From the NCBI RefSeq assembly GCF_958979055.1, contig NC_084891.1:26931501-26995500 (forward strand): DNA of 64,000 nt. The letters run 5' to 3'. The DNA comes from Alnus glutinosa (Eukaryota; Streptophyta; Magnoliopsida; Fagales; Betulaceae). The notes beneath the pieces were generated by a model. The model searched no databases. It had not been told where the DNA came from and was given only the letters and a program-made list of their open reading frames with translations. Position numbers and translations under genes: made by a program. Shown here in pieces: positions 1-11,123 of this stretch (positions within the stretch are counted from its first letter, which is position 1; each line of letters starts with the position of its first letter).

Positions 1-28
1 AGTTTATTTGGCGCTTATGACATCAACA

Positions 29-143
<115 letters not shown>

Positions 144-308
144 AAATTTTGTAACTTAATTTTTATTTTATACATATTGTGACATGTCATAATTATGTGG
201 AATATCACGTAAATTTATAAGAAAATTGCAATAAAAACTACATGTTGTACCCTAAGCATTTTCTAAAATTATTGGTGAAATGTTGAGCCTGTGAATTGGA
301 CGAAATTT

Positions 309-624
309 AGGTTCTGCTAGAGTTTACGATTTCAAAAAGTACGATTTAAAAATGTGCGATTTGAAAAAATAATTTTTAAAAATGCAGTTAAGTTTTTAGT
401 AATATCACAGTTTCATCTTTAAAATCACACGTTAACATTTAAAATTCTACGTTTTTTTTTTTAAAAAAAAGCATCACATTGCATGCGATTTGAAAAGACA
501 GATTTCTGCATTTTCAAATTCTAATTTTTTGAAAATACAATTTTCAAACGATTCATTTTCTGCGATTTGGTTTTAAATCACACTTTTTATCTACGAAATT
601 TCAATCTCAAACACACCCTCCCTT
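309..624 (-). mobile_element. MITE of the GTTTGGGATTGCGATTT family
   Basis: Read on the minus strand, this AT-rich block starts with a GTGTTTGAGATTG-type end followed by repeated GCGATTT-like words, closely matching the element at 38259-38528. The right end (near 624) aligns well with that copy; the left end near 309 is approximate. No coding capacity. The match to another copy in the window is seen directly; the class (short inverted-repeat DNA transposon) is inferred. Confidence 0.5.
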
Positions 625-2590
625 CAGTTTCGAAGCAGTTATTTAACCAAGGACAAGTGAATTACAAATTTATTTATTTTATTTTTTTTTTCTCTTTTGT
701 CATAATAAGTTTAACAAGTTGCTCTCAAAAGACAAGTTTTTTTTTGCTTGCTTTACTTTTGGTATGGGTTTAATTACTACAATATAAAAATGAATACCGA
801 TTTGCTTTTATGCGTCGTGGACTAAGCTTGTTCCCTAAAATGCAAAAACAAATAGTAGGGGTGGTGTTGAAAATATAGGCAAAAATGAGGTGTGCCCACT
901 ACCCTTCGTCCCTACACGGGAAAGCACAAAGCAAGTGGTACTCTGCCTTAGCATGGTCACTTGTGAGAGCGACTTTTTTTTTTTAGCCTTTAATGTACAC
1001 TAACCTATCAATTAAGCTCAATCCATGTGTGCTCTCTTTGAAACCAAACCACCTTTTCTTTCTTCTTTTTTCTTTTATCAGTCTGATGTTGATACTTCGA
1101 ATTGAGATTCGGTTCAATACTCTATTCAAGAAAAGCGGTTCAGCAACTTTAAAACAGTAATTTAAAGGTGACCGAACCACCCGTATAACCTTGAGGGTGG
1201 TTCGATTACCCATTCTAACCGACTAAAAAAAAAGGTCAAACCACCCCAAGGTTATGGGGTGGTTCGCTTCTTCTTTTTATTCATTGTTATGATTCGGGTC
1301 ATTCATATTTGGCAAAAGGTATTGCACTGATCTTAATTCTGGCCCTTCCTACGCAGAGTTCCCATGATATCACTTTATCACTTGGCCATGATATCACTTT
1401 AGACGTCTAAAATAGAAGGGGCCAACACCACTAAACTAACTTTTCACCAAATTGCTTACAATGAGGACTTTAAGGCGTAATTCTTGCATGCACTTCTTTT
1501 GTAAGGTCCCTATCTTTAAGGGACCCCATTAGTCATTTCAAATCACCAAAGAACAAAAATTTAGTAAACAATAACAAAACTTTATGATCCATCAACCATA
1601 ATTGAGGTGGAGTTAAATGTTTTTGGTAACCTATTGTGGTCGGCAAGATACGGCTGGCATATATGAAACCTAAGCTGGGAAAATTTCAAATAATTATTTT
1701 CTTGTTTACAATTTCAATGTTTTCAGTATTCTCATCTCACTTATTTTTTTCTTCTTTTTCTCGCCTTCAACTAATTGACACGAGTTTACTTGAAGTCACG
1801 AAATTCTCAAAAACTTTTTTGGAACTCAGACCGGCCTAAGTGATCCTTTGATTACCTCACATATCTAATCGTATATATATTGTCAAGTCATTTAAAATTT
1901 TAAATAGCGTAATATCATTTACACTACTAGATGTAACAAAACAAAATCTTAACGGTAAGATAAATTTTCTCTAATCCTATTCATAGATTAAGGTGGCCTT
2001 AGTGCAAGTTGTGTAGGGTTAAAAGTAGTTTAGTGCCCAATGTAAAATAACAAAGAAGAATCATTGTAAGATTCACAAGAGATTGCCATCATTTCTGTCT
2101 TTTCTCCCTTTTCTTTCACTTTATGATGATGGAGGGCTATCTATTACCTCCCACTTTACTTGAGCTGAAAGTGAACAATGAAATATGCAATAAGTTAAAA
2201 TGTTTGGTCCTCCCTCCATATCAAAAACCATATAAGATGTTAACATAAGCCAGCATGATTATTTTGTCCTCTCTTTCCCTCTATGAGCCAAAATATTTTA
2301 GCTTTTCTTTAAGAATCCGTGAGGTACCCCAAACTATTATTTTTTTCCATTTTCCTGATTTGATCTCACTCTCTCGATCTATCTAGTACACAATTATTTG
2401 TTTTTCATTAGGCGCCCTCCTTAGATAGGACTACCTTTATTTCTTTATTCAGTATCAGGCCTCACTGTCGACATGACTGTTACATGGTGCCAATGCTGTT
2501 GCTGATCTTAATACTTCCATGTTTTTCAGAGAGTTAAAGATGATGTATATGAAGTTCACCGGTTCTTGATTTGTGTTGATGATGAACCTG
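625..2590. other. Gene-free AT-rich stretch
   Basis: No exon-like reading frame, RNA gene or clear repeat boundary is visible. There is a short inverted pair around 1180-1265 (GGTGGTTCG-type words and their complements) and scattered poly-T runs. Nothing else can be supported. Confidence 0.6.
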
Positions 2591-2599
2591 CAAAAGTTG

Positions 2600-2910
2600 A
2601 TGTGCCTAACTCACTCTTAAAAGACACATTAAAATAGAAGAAATATTTATGACTTATAAAGTTCACAAGACAAGGATCTCTTAATAATGTGAGACTCTTT
2701 GACATGCCGCTCACGTGTGGCATTATAGCCAAACATGTGGATCAATAGGGAGAATCGCCAAACAACTCAATGAGCTTGCTATGATATCACGTTAGAGTTC
2801 ATTGAGCTTTACTCTTCCATAAAATGCACCTTAAGGGAAAAGATTTGTTCAAGACTTATAAAACCCACTACCTAAGCATACGTTTGCAATGTAGGACTCT
2901 TAATAGAACC
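2600..2910 (-). mobile_element. Decayed TRIM-like relic related to 8762-9087
   Basis: Fossil. The central part (about 2705-2750) resembles the internal domain of the complete TRIM at 8762-9087, sharing words such as TCACGTGTGGCA and a nearby CAAACATGTGGA. It is flanked by blocks that each contain GACTTATAAA and a downstream ACTCTT-type segment, as expected for the two short LTRs. It is much more diverged than the 8.8 kb copy, so probably considerably older. The boundaries are approximate. Confidence 0.42.
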
Positions 2911-3767
2911 AACTTAAAAAGGAAAACAAAAACAAAACAAATAAGGAATTTGAAGTTTTTTTTTTTTTTTTTTTTTTTTTTCCAAGCAAAGATCGAGTAT
3001 ACAAAAGACGTGTAGTGTTACGATTATAAGTACAGTATTAATTATGTGTATATAAGTTCTTACCTCTTGGACACCCTTTTATTACAAGCTAATTTTTAAG
3101 AGCAAGTATCATTTTATATTAAAGTCACTACAAAATCAAATGGGTTGTGACTTTTTTATCGAGTCACGAGTAATTTATATGCTGGATTAAAATATTAAAA
3201 TATTATATATGAGTTGAATGCTCATTTTTAAAAGTTAATTCCACTTGAAGTTGACTCATTAAAATATTAAATAAATTGATAGATTCATTATTTTTTATTT
3301 TATAACTAATTAGTAATTTAACAGTGACAAGGCGCGTGATGAGACACATATGAAAGCTAGTCTGCCTCCCGATAATAGGCCGTTGTTTATATAATTATGC
3401 AGTTAGAATTTAGAAATACGAAACACATAAGAGGAAAAGACTAAAAGAGGACACAAGAGTAATTTAATACCCCTGCGCCGGTAACGAGCTTGGCTGACTT
3501 GCAATTATGGCTGGGCCCGGGCCTAGAGCCCAGAGCACCTTTGGGAGGCAAGTTGTTCTTTCAATGGTTTGCCAATTTGTCGTAATATTGTTAGACTTTT
3601 GCCAGGCCATCATTGCTTGTGATTGGGACACGATTCCGAAGTTCAAGGTTTCAATTTTCAACGGCTAGAATTTGCTGGCACAGAAGAAGAAAAAAATAAA
3701 AGACCTGCTAGTATTTACTGGTTTTTCTTTGGTAAATTACAGTTAGGATATTAATTGTTTCCAAATC

Positions 3768-4112
3768 GGCTTTTAAAAATGATACGTGTCATATGCATAT
3801 AAGAATTACATTTTTTTTAATAGCGTGTATTCTTAAAATGACATAAATTTTTTACAAACCGGTTTGTAAAAAATTTCTTACAATCCACATATAAGATTGA
3901 CATGTGTCCTTTGGTATGTGAGAAACACATGTTATTTAAATAGCATGTGCTTCTTACAAACTTTTTTATTATGCATTAATAAAAAAATATGTGTTTCTCA
4001 CATATTTAAAGGACGCATATCCTTTTTATATGTGGGTTGTATGAAATTTCCTACAAATAAATTTGAAGGAAATTTATGTCATTCTCAAATGACATGTATC
4101 ACTTTTAGAAGT
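3768..4112. mobile_element. Foldback MITE, about 345 bp
   Basis: The left half, reading in from GATACGTGTCAT, is mirrored by the right half, whose reverse complement begins GATACATGTCATTTGAG. Pairing continues through TATGTGAGAAACACATG-type sequence near the centre, so almost the whole element is one imperfect hairpin. There is no coding capacity. Ends were set from the outermost pairing bases; no target-site duplication was convincing. Confidence 0.65.
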
Positions 4113-4187
4113 TGATTTATACAAATTTGTCCTAGTTGAAATGTATCAATAGGCCCACAAGGATTAATTGTAATTAATAACTATTAA

Positions 4188-5097
4188 TACTCCGTTTGTT
4201 TCGGCGTAAAATAATTTTTGGAAAATAATTTTAGTATTTTTCGGTGTTTGGTAAGGGCGAAAAAAATAGTCAATCGAAAAATGATTTATGTTTGACCAAA
4301 AATGCTTAGTAAATTTCAGAAAATGATTTATGCTTTTTAAAAGTATAAATCATTTTCCGAAGACGCCAAACACATTCGACCCATTTTGAACGACACAGTT
4401 GACCTTTGCGTTCAAGCAGTCAACCATCACCGAAATCTTGTCGGGACAAAAATCCGATAACATCCGGTCAGCCCGAAATCTGGTAACGAAATCCAATCTG
4501 CCCGGATTCCGGCAACCAAACTGGTCGTATTCCAGCCATCTGGCCAGAATATCCCGACTAGAACGGCTGGCCAGCCGGATCTGGCCAGAAAATCTCTGCC
4601 AGAACGGCTGGATCCCTACCGACTGGCAAGGATCTGGCCCAAACGACCGGATTCCAGCAGTTTTGGCAAATTCCGGCCAGTATGCCGGAGTCCGGCCGTT
4701 ATGTGCTGGATTCAGGCAATTTTTGCCAGAATCCTGTCATTTTTGCCGGAAATCCGGCCAACCTAGATTCCGACGAAACTGTCCGGATTCCAGCCTTTAA
4801 CTTGGATTCTAGCTACAGAAGCCGGAATCCGGTAAAAGTAGCCGGAATTCTGTCAGGCAGTGACGGAATCTCGTCTCTGTTGATTTTTATATTATTTTAC
4901 ATTAATATTTATATGTTTTGAATAAAAATTGGTTTTTATAGGTTAATATGATTGAATAAAAATATAAAAAATATTTGTGATTTTCCGTACACGTCAAACA
5001 CCAAAAAATGCTTTCGGGAAAAAAATTTTTCTAGAAAAATGACTTCCCTGAAACAATTTTACGACGGAAACCATTTTATGTCGAAACAAACGGAGCA
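4188..5097. mobile_element. PIF/Harbinger-like non-autonomous element with CCGG-rich core
   Basis: The left terminus TACTCCGTTTGTTTCG is matched in reverse complement by the right terminus TGCTCCGTTTGTTTCG. Both ends abut TAA (4185-4187 and 5098-5100), the three-base target duplication typical of PIF/Harbinger (Tourist) elements. The core from about 4440 to 4870 is GC-rich and made of degenerate short units around CCGGATTCCGGC and TGGCCAGAA. Open frames across the core, such as 4399-4800, are by-products of the repeat rather than genes. No transposase is present. Confidence 0.8.
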
Positions 5098-5379
5098 TAA
5101 GTAACATGAATGATTCTGATGATCGAAGATACACTATTATTGAGGCAAGCCAAACATGACATAAATTTTCTACAAATCAGTTTGTAGTAAACTCGTTCAA
5201 ATTGACAAATGGATTTGACCAGCTTAGATGCTGTAAAAAGAGCTACGTGTAATTTTTTCAAGGATTCAGATTTAATTTCCAAATGTTCCATGAGAAAAAA
5301 GAAAAAGTAAAATTAAATATGAATTCTTAAAAAGCTACAGCATAAGTATTGTAATTTTTTTTACGGCACCTAGACCAAA

Positions 5380-7255
5380 TCCTTACCAAACATACCTTAA
5401 AACATTAGCATTTGGCCCAAAATTTGGTCAAAACTTTAAATTTGGAGTTGCTAGATAAATGTTGCTAACAACTAGGGCTGGCAATTTTGACACAACACGA
5501 CAACCCGACATGAACACAACATGAAATTAGCAGGTTTGGGTCTACCATAAATGGGTATGGGTCATAAACGGGTTGACCCGTTTATCTCAGTTAAACGGGT
5601 CGTGTCACGGGTCACCTGCGGGTGACTCGCCAAACACGATTATCTCTTTTTTTTTCTTTTTTTTTTTAACCCCAAAAAAAATAGAAAAGAAAAAAAAAAA
5701 AAAAAAAAAAAAAAAGGGAGAATGGCCGAATAGGAAATTGGGGGGAAATTAATCTGAAAAGTGAAAAGGTTGAAACAAAAGATTCAAAAGTAATCAAAAC
5801 TCAAAAGAATCAAAAGATTCAAAACAGTGAAAACAGTAAAACACAAACAAAACTGGAAAAGTGAGAAAAGTGAAAGAAAACCCTAACTTTTTCTTTTTTG
5901 ATTTTTCCTTCAGGCTCGCCAAGTCGCCGCGCCGCCGCCGTTCTCTTCTTCAGCTCCGCGTTGCCGCCCCTTCTTCTTCCTCCTGCGAGGCTCAATCGGA
6001 ACTGGACCTGCTCGACACACTCTCTCTCTCAAGTCTCTCTAGTCTCTACTCTCCCCGTCTCTCTGCCACTCTCTCTCTCAGACTCTCTCTCTCAGTCTCT
6101 CCGGTCGATGTCGCATCCGGTATCGCCAGTATGTTAGTTGATTTCCATTTTTAATTTTTCATCAACAAGAGAGAATATTAGAAATTAGAATCTGTCAGCT
6201 TTGGAACTTAGCTGATTCTGTTCTAGACTAATTCTTGTTTTGGGTTTTGGTTAAGTTGTTGGTTGGTTTTCTGCAGAACGTGTTACTAAACTTACTGCAG
6301 TTGTGTTTGCTGTTCTTTTTTTTTATTATTATTATTGTAATGTTGTTACTTTGATTGTGTGGTGATTTTTGTGTTTATAATATTGATTACTTATTCATCT
6401 AAAAAAAACCCATTTTATGAAGATTGGGATGTGCAAATCAATGGGAATAAGCATTTTGTTCGTAACCCATTTTATGAAGTTGGTCTATTTCAGTATTTCT
6501 TGTCTTTGGTCTACTGACTCTACTTGTTTGATTGAAGTTGATGCATTATGGTCATACCCAATGACTCACAAACCTAACATTAACCAACAGCCATTGACAA
6601 TCTTCTGGAATTGATGATGTATTTGGTTTATTGTCTATGCAAGTGTTCATTAAAAATATATATATTTTTTTAAAAAAAGGCCTTTTAAGCTAAACGAGTC
6701 GTGTCGACCCGATTCGACCCATTATGTTAAACAGGTTCACGGGGTCATGTCGGGTGACCTGTGAAATAATCGTGTTCGTGTCGTGTCTGGAGCCCCGACC
6801 CGTTAACATAAACGGGTCGTGTCCGGGTCTAGGCTAAACGGGTCGTGTCGGGTGACCAGTTTTACCAGCCCTACTAACAAAGGTCGCAAAGTTCAATAAT
6901 TTTACCCATTTTTTTTTATTCACTCTTACAGCTTCTCTCTCTCTCATTTTCAACATGAGTATAGCAGCGCAAGCATGGTGGCGGCAAGCATGGCGAGACT
7001 CGTTTCTTGACAGCGTGGGTTGAATCTCGGTATGGTTGAACTCAAAGAATGACGATGAAGGGAGAGAAGATTAGTTAAAATAAAAGGTTAATATGAAATT
7101 ATTAAAAATATTATTTTAATATAAGAGAAAAAAGATTTGGAGAGTTGGATGTAAGATATTTTTAAAAAATTAAAAATTAAATAAATAAGAAAATATATTT
7201 TTATATAAATATAGCCAAACTTTTAGCTAATCCAAAAAATGCTCTTTATATTTAG
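5380..7255 (+). repeat. Dispersed repeat copy 1, split by a hAT element
   Basis: Sequence on either side of the hAT insertion (about 5380-5472 and 6874-7255) aligns with the second copy at 8405-9310. Shared landmarks are AACATTAGCATTTG, GCTAGATAAATG, a CT-rich run, ACATGAGTATAGCAGC, AGCGTGGGTTGA and TGCTCTTTATATTT. The unit is about 500 bp without the insert. Its outer ends are weakly inverted (CATTAGCATTTGG against the complement of CCAAAAAATGCTC), so it may itself be an old DNA transposon. No coding content is evident. Confidence 0.7.
5473..6873. mobile_element. hAT element, non-autonomous, 1.4 kb
   Basis: The ends are TAGGGCTGGCAATTTTGAC on the left and, in complement, TAGGGCTGGTAAAACTGG on the right. 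The flanks carry an 8-bp target duplication, CTAACAAC (5465-5472) and CTAACAAA (6874-6881), diagnostic of hAT. Subterminal regions are dense in ACGGGTCGTGT-type repeats. The middle (about 5860-6280) looks like a transcription leader: CCCTAA, CT repeats, a possible donor GTATGTTAG at about 6130 and acceptor TTTCTGCAG at about 6270. No transposase domain was seen, so this is a deletion derivative or has captured a host 5' leader. Confidence 0.85.
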
Positions 7256-7378
7256 GCTGCAAGGAGCAAACCATATATTAAGAGCATTCACAATAAGCTC
7301 TTTATATTTGGTTTTTTCTTAAATTTTTAACAAAATCTACAAAAACTACTATTTAACAAGTTCTTTATCAAATATTAA

Positions 7379-7640
7379 GGGCTTGTTTGGCAAGTGAGGA
7401 CAAATTTTCCTACTTTATTTTCACTTTTTCTGAAGACAATCAACTTCAAAACATTCTTTATATCACATCAATAATTTTTTATTACTATTTAAATAAAAAA
7501 AATCACTATAATATATAACTTTTTTCACTTTTCCATACAATTTTTTTTTTTTTTACTTTATATCACATCTATTACTTCTTACTACTTTCTTAAAAAATAT
7601 TCAACTCACACTTACAGCCTCACTTGCCTAACATAAAGTT
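7379..7640. mobile_element. Nested MITE, TIR GGCTTGTTTGGCAAGTGAGG
   Basis: The left end GGCTTGTTTGGCAAGTGAGG is mirrored on the right by the complement of CCTCACTTGCCTAACAT. The interior is T-rich without a reading frame. It lies inside the larger element at 7282-8122. Confidence 0.6.
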
Positions 7641-7782
7641 TAACATTTGTCAATAACCTTCTTTACATTGAAAAAGCCAAAAAAGCGAATGTGATAATTT
7701 TTTAATATTATTTTTTGCATTAAATGTTTTAAAAGGTTTGTCTTGACTTAAATTTAACGCATTTAAATGTTAAGGAATGCTA

Positions 7783-7945
7783 GACATCTAAACACTATTT
7801 TTCAGAATTTGGTTCCAACCTGATCTGTCACAATCCCATAAGATCTATCATTTTGAGAAATGTGCCACAATCTTATAGGATTGTAACACATCAAGTTGTA
7901 ACCAAATTCTGGAAAAAAAAATGTTGAGATGTCAAGCATTTCTCT
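7783..7945. mobile_element. Nested foldback MITE, about 160 bp
   Basis: GAATGCTAGACATCTAAACA on the left pairs with the complement of TGTTGAGATGTCAAGCATTTC on the right. The pairing continues inward through CAGAATTTGGTT and CACAATCCCATAAGAT, so the element can fold into one hairpin. It is inserted in the 7282-8122 element. Confidence 0.68.
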
Positions 7946-8404
7946 TAAATGTTTCTAGCAGTTAACTTTTTTAATAAAAAATAGTATTTATTTAAAGTAG
8001 ATAAACATTTAGAGAGTTTGTTATTTAATAGCTTTAAAAAGTGATTAACTTAATCAATAGGAGTAGATTTTGATTTTTACAGTTAAATTTGAATAAATTT
8101 TAAAGAGTTCATTGTGAATGTTATAAATGAGGCAACTAACATATAAGAGTGCCTTAGTAACAGCGTATCTCCGATCGCCATAATCAATTATATTACTTAA
8201 TAGTTACAAATCAAGATTAATACATGTAAGCATATTGATACATTTCAACTAGGCTTTGTTTGTCTAAGTTCCTTCTTTTCTTTCTTTATTTAAAACAAAA
8301 ATAATAACAAATAATTAAAAACATAAATCATTCAAAACTTTTCATTTTTATGGCACATCAAAAACTATTTTTTAAAACAAAAAAATAAAAAACACTCCCC
8401 AATA

Positions 8405-9310
8405 TATATTAAATGTGTAAGCCAAATCCTAACAAATACACCCTAGAACATTAGCATTTGATTAGCCAAATACTTTTTTTAGCCAAAAGTTGGTCAAAAC
8501 TCATGAAAATCATCCCACATTTTCACTCAACAGTGTTGCATTATTTTTTAGACTTGCTAGATAAATGTATCTAACAACTTTAGCAAAGTTAAATGATTTT
8601 GCCCAATTTTTTTTTGTTCACCCTCTTAGTTCTTTCTTTTCTTTTTTTTTTTTTTTTTTTTTTTTTCTCTCTCTCTCTCTCTCTCTCTCTTTTGCAACAT
8701 GAGCATAGCAGCACAAGCACGGCAGGACGGGTTTTTTGACTTCGTGCAGCGGTATGAGAAATGTAAAAGCCCATGGGCCTTACTCACTCTCAAAAGACGT
8801 CTTGAGAGAGAATGAGACACCATGACTTATAAAGTGCCCAGGTGAAGGAAATCTTAGCGATGTGGGACACTTTAACACTCCCCTTCACGTGTGGCAACTA
8901 ATAGTCAAACACGTGGACAATAACGGGAGGAAAAGACCCATCATCGCAAAAAACCTATGGCTCTGATACCATGTAAAAGTCTATGGACCTTACTCACTCT
9001 CAAAAGAAGCATTGAGAGATGATGAGACATCATAACTTATAAAGTATCCAGGTGAAGAAAATCTTAGCGATGTGGGACACTTTAACAAGAAATTGGTGTT
9101 TTTCAATAGCGTGGGTTGAGTCTGAATATGGTTGAGCTTGAGAGAGAGAGTAGTTAAAATAAGAATGTGATTATAAAATTATTAATAGTGTAGAGAAAAA
9201 TTTGGATAGGCGGATGTAAGATATTTTTTTAAAAGTAAGTAATTAAAATAGAAAAAATATTTTTTTTATATAAAATTTAGGTAATCCAATATTAGTGCTC
9301 TTTATATTTG
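8405..9310 (+). repeat. Dispersed repeat copy 2, split by a TRIM
   Basis: This is the partner of 5380-7255. It reads straight through the site where copy 1 carries the hAT element (TCTAACAACTTTAGC near 8572). It carries a TRIM (8762-9087) at a place where copy 1 is uninterrupted. It also includes a pyrimidine run at 8635-8693 ending in a (CT)n microsatellite, of which copy 1 has only a short version. Confidence 0.7.
8762..9087 (-). mobile_element. Complete TRIM (terminal-repeat retrotransposon in miniature)
   Basis: Fossil LTR-type element on the minus strand. Two 116-bp terminal repeats (8762-8877 and 8972-9087) each run TG...CA in element orientation. A 5-bp target duplication AGAAA flanks it (8757-8761 and 9088-9092). 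In element orientation a primer-binding site TGGTATCAGAGCC (8959-8971), complementary to initiator tRNA-Met, follows the first LTR directly, and a purine tract GAAGGGGAG (8878-8886) precedes the second. The internal region is only about 94 bp and non-coding, as in all TRIMs. The two LTRs differ at roughly 13 of 116 positions by hand count, so the insertion is millions of years old. It looks structurally whole. Confidence 0.9.
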
Positions 9311-9872
9311 GGTGGTACCCAAATTTTAATCTGGTTGCTTCATATACTAAACGAGGCAACCAACACAACTTGAATAACCTCTTCTATTCTTTTGGTTTGA
9401 AAGAGGTGGGGGTTAAACAAAAATGATAAATAAAAAATAGTTAACTTTGACGGTAAAGTGATAAAGTGATTAATTTAAAATTTAAGTAAAACTTAAAAAT
9501 CTTATCTTTAAAATTGAAAATTTAAGGACTAAATTCAAATCAGATGAAAACTTAAGGGTTAAATATGATTTTTCCCTAAATTTTAATCAGTTCGACTACT
9601 TATTGAACAAATGAATTTTATACAAGTTATTTTATATAAACGGCTAATTTATTAATAATTTGGACAATTAATTACGATATATTTTTCTTTTGAGTTAACC
9701 TGCTCACTACTCAGGCTGCTCTACTGGCGACATCTGAAATCACTTTTATCCTTAAAAAAGATGCTATTTTTTATTTTTCTATCTAACTTTGGTCAAACTC
9801 CATTCATAATTTTTCTAAATTTACCATTAAAGTGCTACATATTTAATTATAGATAGATTTTAAAAAAAGTTA
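9311..9872. other. Gene-free AT-rich stretch
   Basis: No exon, RNA gene or clear inverted repeat was found. The right end forms the target site of the MITE that begins at 9873. Confidence 0.55.
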
Positions 9873-10272
9873 GGTAATTACATTTTCTCCCCATGAACTA
9901 CCAAAAAATGCGCGATGCCTCTATGAACTACCAACTCGACCAAAATAGAGCATTCAACTATCAAATACAACAATTTTCTTCCATTCCGTCAATTAGAGGG
10001 GTTAAAAGAAACAGTCAACTGGTCATGTGCCGTTTTACATGGGGGCATATTGGAAGATGGTGGTAGTTCATGGGGGAAAAGAGGAAGAAAATGACGGTAA
10101 AACGGCGTGTGACGGTCACGTGACCCGTTGACCGTTTGTTTTAACCCCTTTGACTGACGGAAGGGGGAAAAAGAGTTGTCTTTGGTAGTTGAATGCTTTA
10201 TTTTAATAGAGTTAGTAGTTTGTGGGGGCATCGCGCATTTTTTGGTAGTTAATGGGAAAAAGATAATTACCC
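9873..10272. mobile_element. Mutator-type MITE with long inverted repeats
   Basis: The left half (GGTAATTAC, then ATGAACTACCAAAAAATGCG) is mirrored by the right half for well over 100 bp, including the CGCGATGCC and GGGGTTAAAA words. The flanking duplication AAAAAGTTA, 9 bp and perhaps 10 (ending at 9872 and 10282), fits Mutator-like elements. The reading frame across it on the minus strand (9989-10231) is a by-product of the element, not a gene. Confidence 0.78.
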
Positions 10273-10735
10273 AAAAAAGTTAAACAAGAGTCGAAAAAAT
10301 ATCAGTATTCATCCCTCAAAACCAAAGATGGGACTCTTTCCAAATGACCATATAGACCTTCCTGTAGTTCCTTATACCACCTCCATCCCTAGATTCGATT
10401 TGTCATATTCAGGTGCCATTTGTCAGAAGAGTAACGGATAAATCAGGTACTGGCGGTGAAAGAGAGGTTAAAAAAGGAGGACATTATTGGCAACAAATTA
10501 TTTTATTTATATATAAAAATTGTCACTAGTAATTTATGGTGTCCTGCTCGCCAGCTGGAATTGGATGGTAGTGGAAATTTTCGTCTCCGCCCCACATGCC
10601 CAATCTCCTCCCCCCAACCCAATCACCTCTCCCCAACAAACCCCTGGAGGAGATTCCAATGCACTTTTTTTCCCCCTTTCTTTTTCTATTTTCTTTTTAA
10701 TTAATTTTTTAATTCAATTTTCTTCTTTTTTAATT

Positions 10736-10745
10736 CTATAAATTG
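10736..10745 (+). promoter_or_regulatory. TATA box of the bZIP gene
   Basis: TCTATAAATT lies in an otherwise T-rich region about 690 bp before the bZIP start codon. It is followed by the CT-rich sequence usual at plant transcription starts, predicting a start near 10770. This gives a long leader with room for the uORFs below. Confidence 0.6.
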
Positions 10746-11076
10746 GCCCTTCATTGCCCTTAACAACCTCTTCCTCCTCCCTTCTCTCCCCCACTTTAGT
10801 TTTCAGGTTTTATAGTTTTCTCTTGTAAGATATCAGGTTCTGTTGGGTTGGGTTAAGGAAATTCTGTCCCATTTCCTCTGTTTCTCTAGACACCATTTTG
10901 TGGGTTTCGCTCTTTTTAAGGTTTTGATTTCTGGGCTTTTGCTGCCAAATCTTGGGTTTTGGGTTCAACACCAAAAACCCATATAATCAATCTCTTGAAA
11001 TCTCCCATTCTGACAGCAGCTTTTGCTGAGATCTGCCCAAGAAACCTCTTTGTCCTCCTTTTTGAATCTAATCGTG

Positions 11077-11123
11077 ATGCTGAATATATGATGTTTGAGA
11101 TTGATGTCTCCTGTTCTCAGTGA
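11077..11123 (+). promoter_or_regulatory. Two short upstream ORFs ahead of the sucrose-control uORF
   Basis: A four-residue uORF (11077-11091) is followed by an eleven-residue uORF (11088-11123) whose end overlaps the start of the conserved uORF at 11104 in another frame. Group-S1 bZIP leaders are known to have several uORFs with such an overlap. They would tune how many ribosomes reach the conserved uORF. Confidence 0.6.

Larger units (their letters stand above)
7282..8122. mobile_element. MITE cluster: outer element with nested elements
   Basis: The outer ends are GAGCATTCACAATAAGCTC on the left and, in complement, AACATTCACAATGAACTC on the right. Two other inverted-repeat elements sit inside, at 7379-7640 and 7783-7945 (listed separately), which explains the length. 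There is no coding capacity. The superfamily is not certain because no clear target-site duplication was found. Confidence 0.6.

Noticed and set aside
4399-4921. Plus-strand frames of 133 and 79 residues
   Set aside because: They translate the degenerate CCGG repeats inside a transposon and share no protein family.
5861-6154. Ser/Arg-rich frames of 97 and 79 residues
   Set aside because: They are CT-repeat leader sequence within the hAT element.
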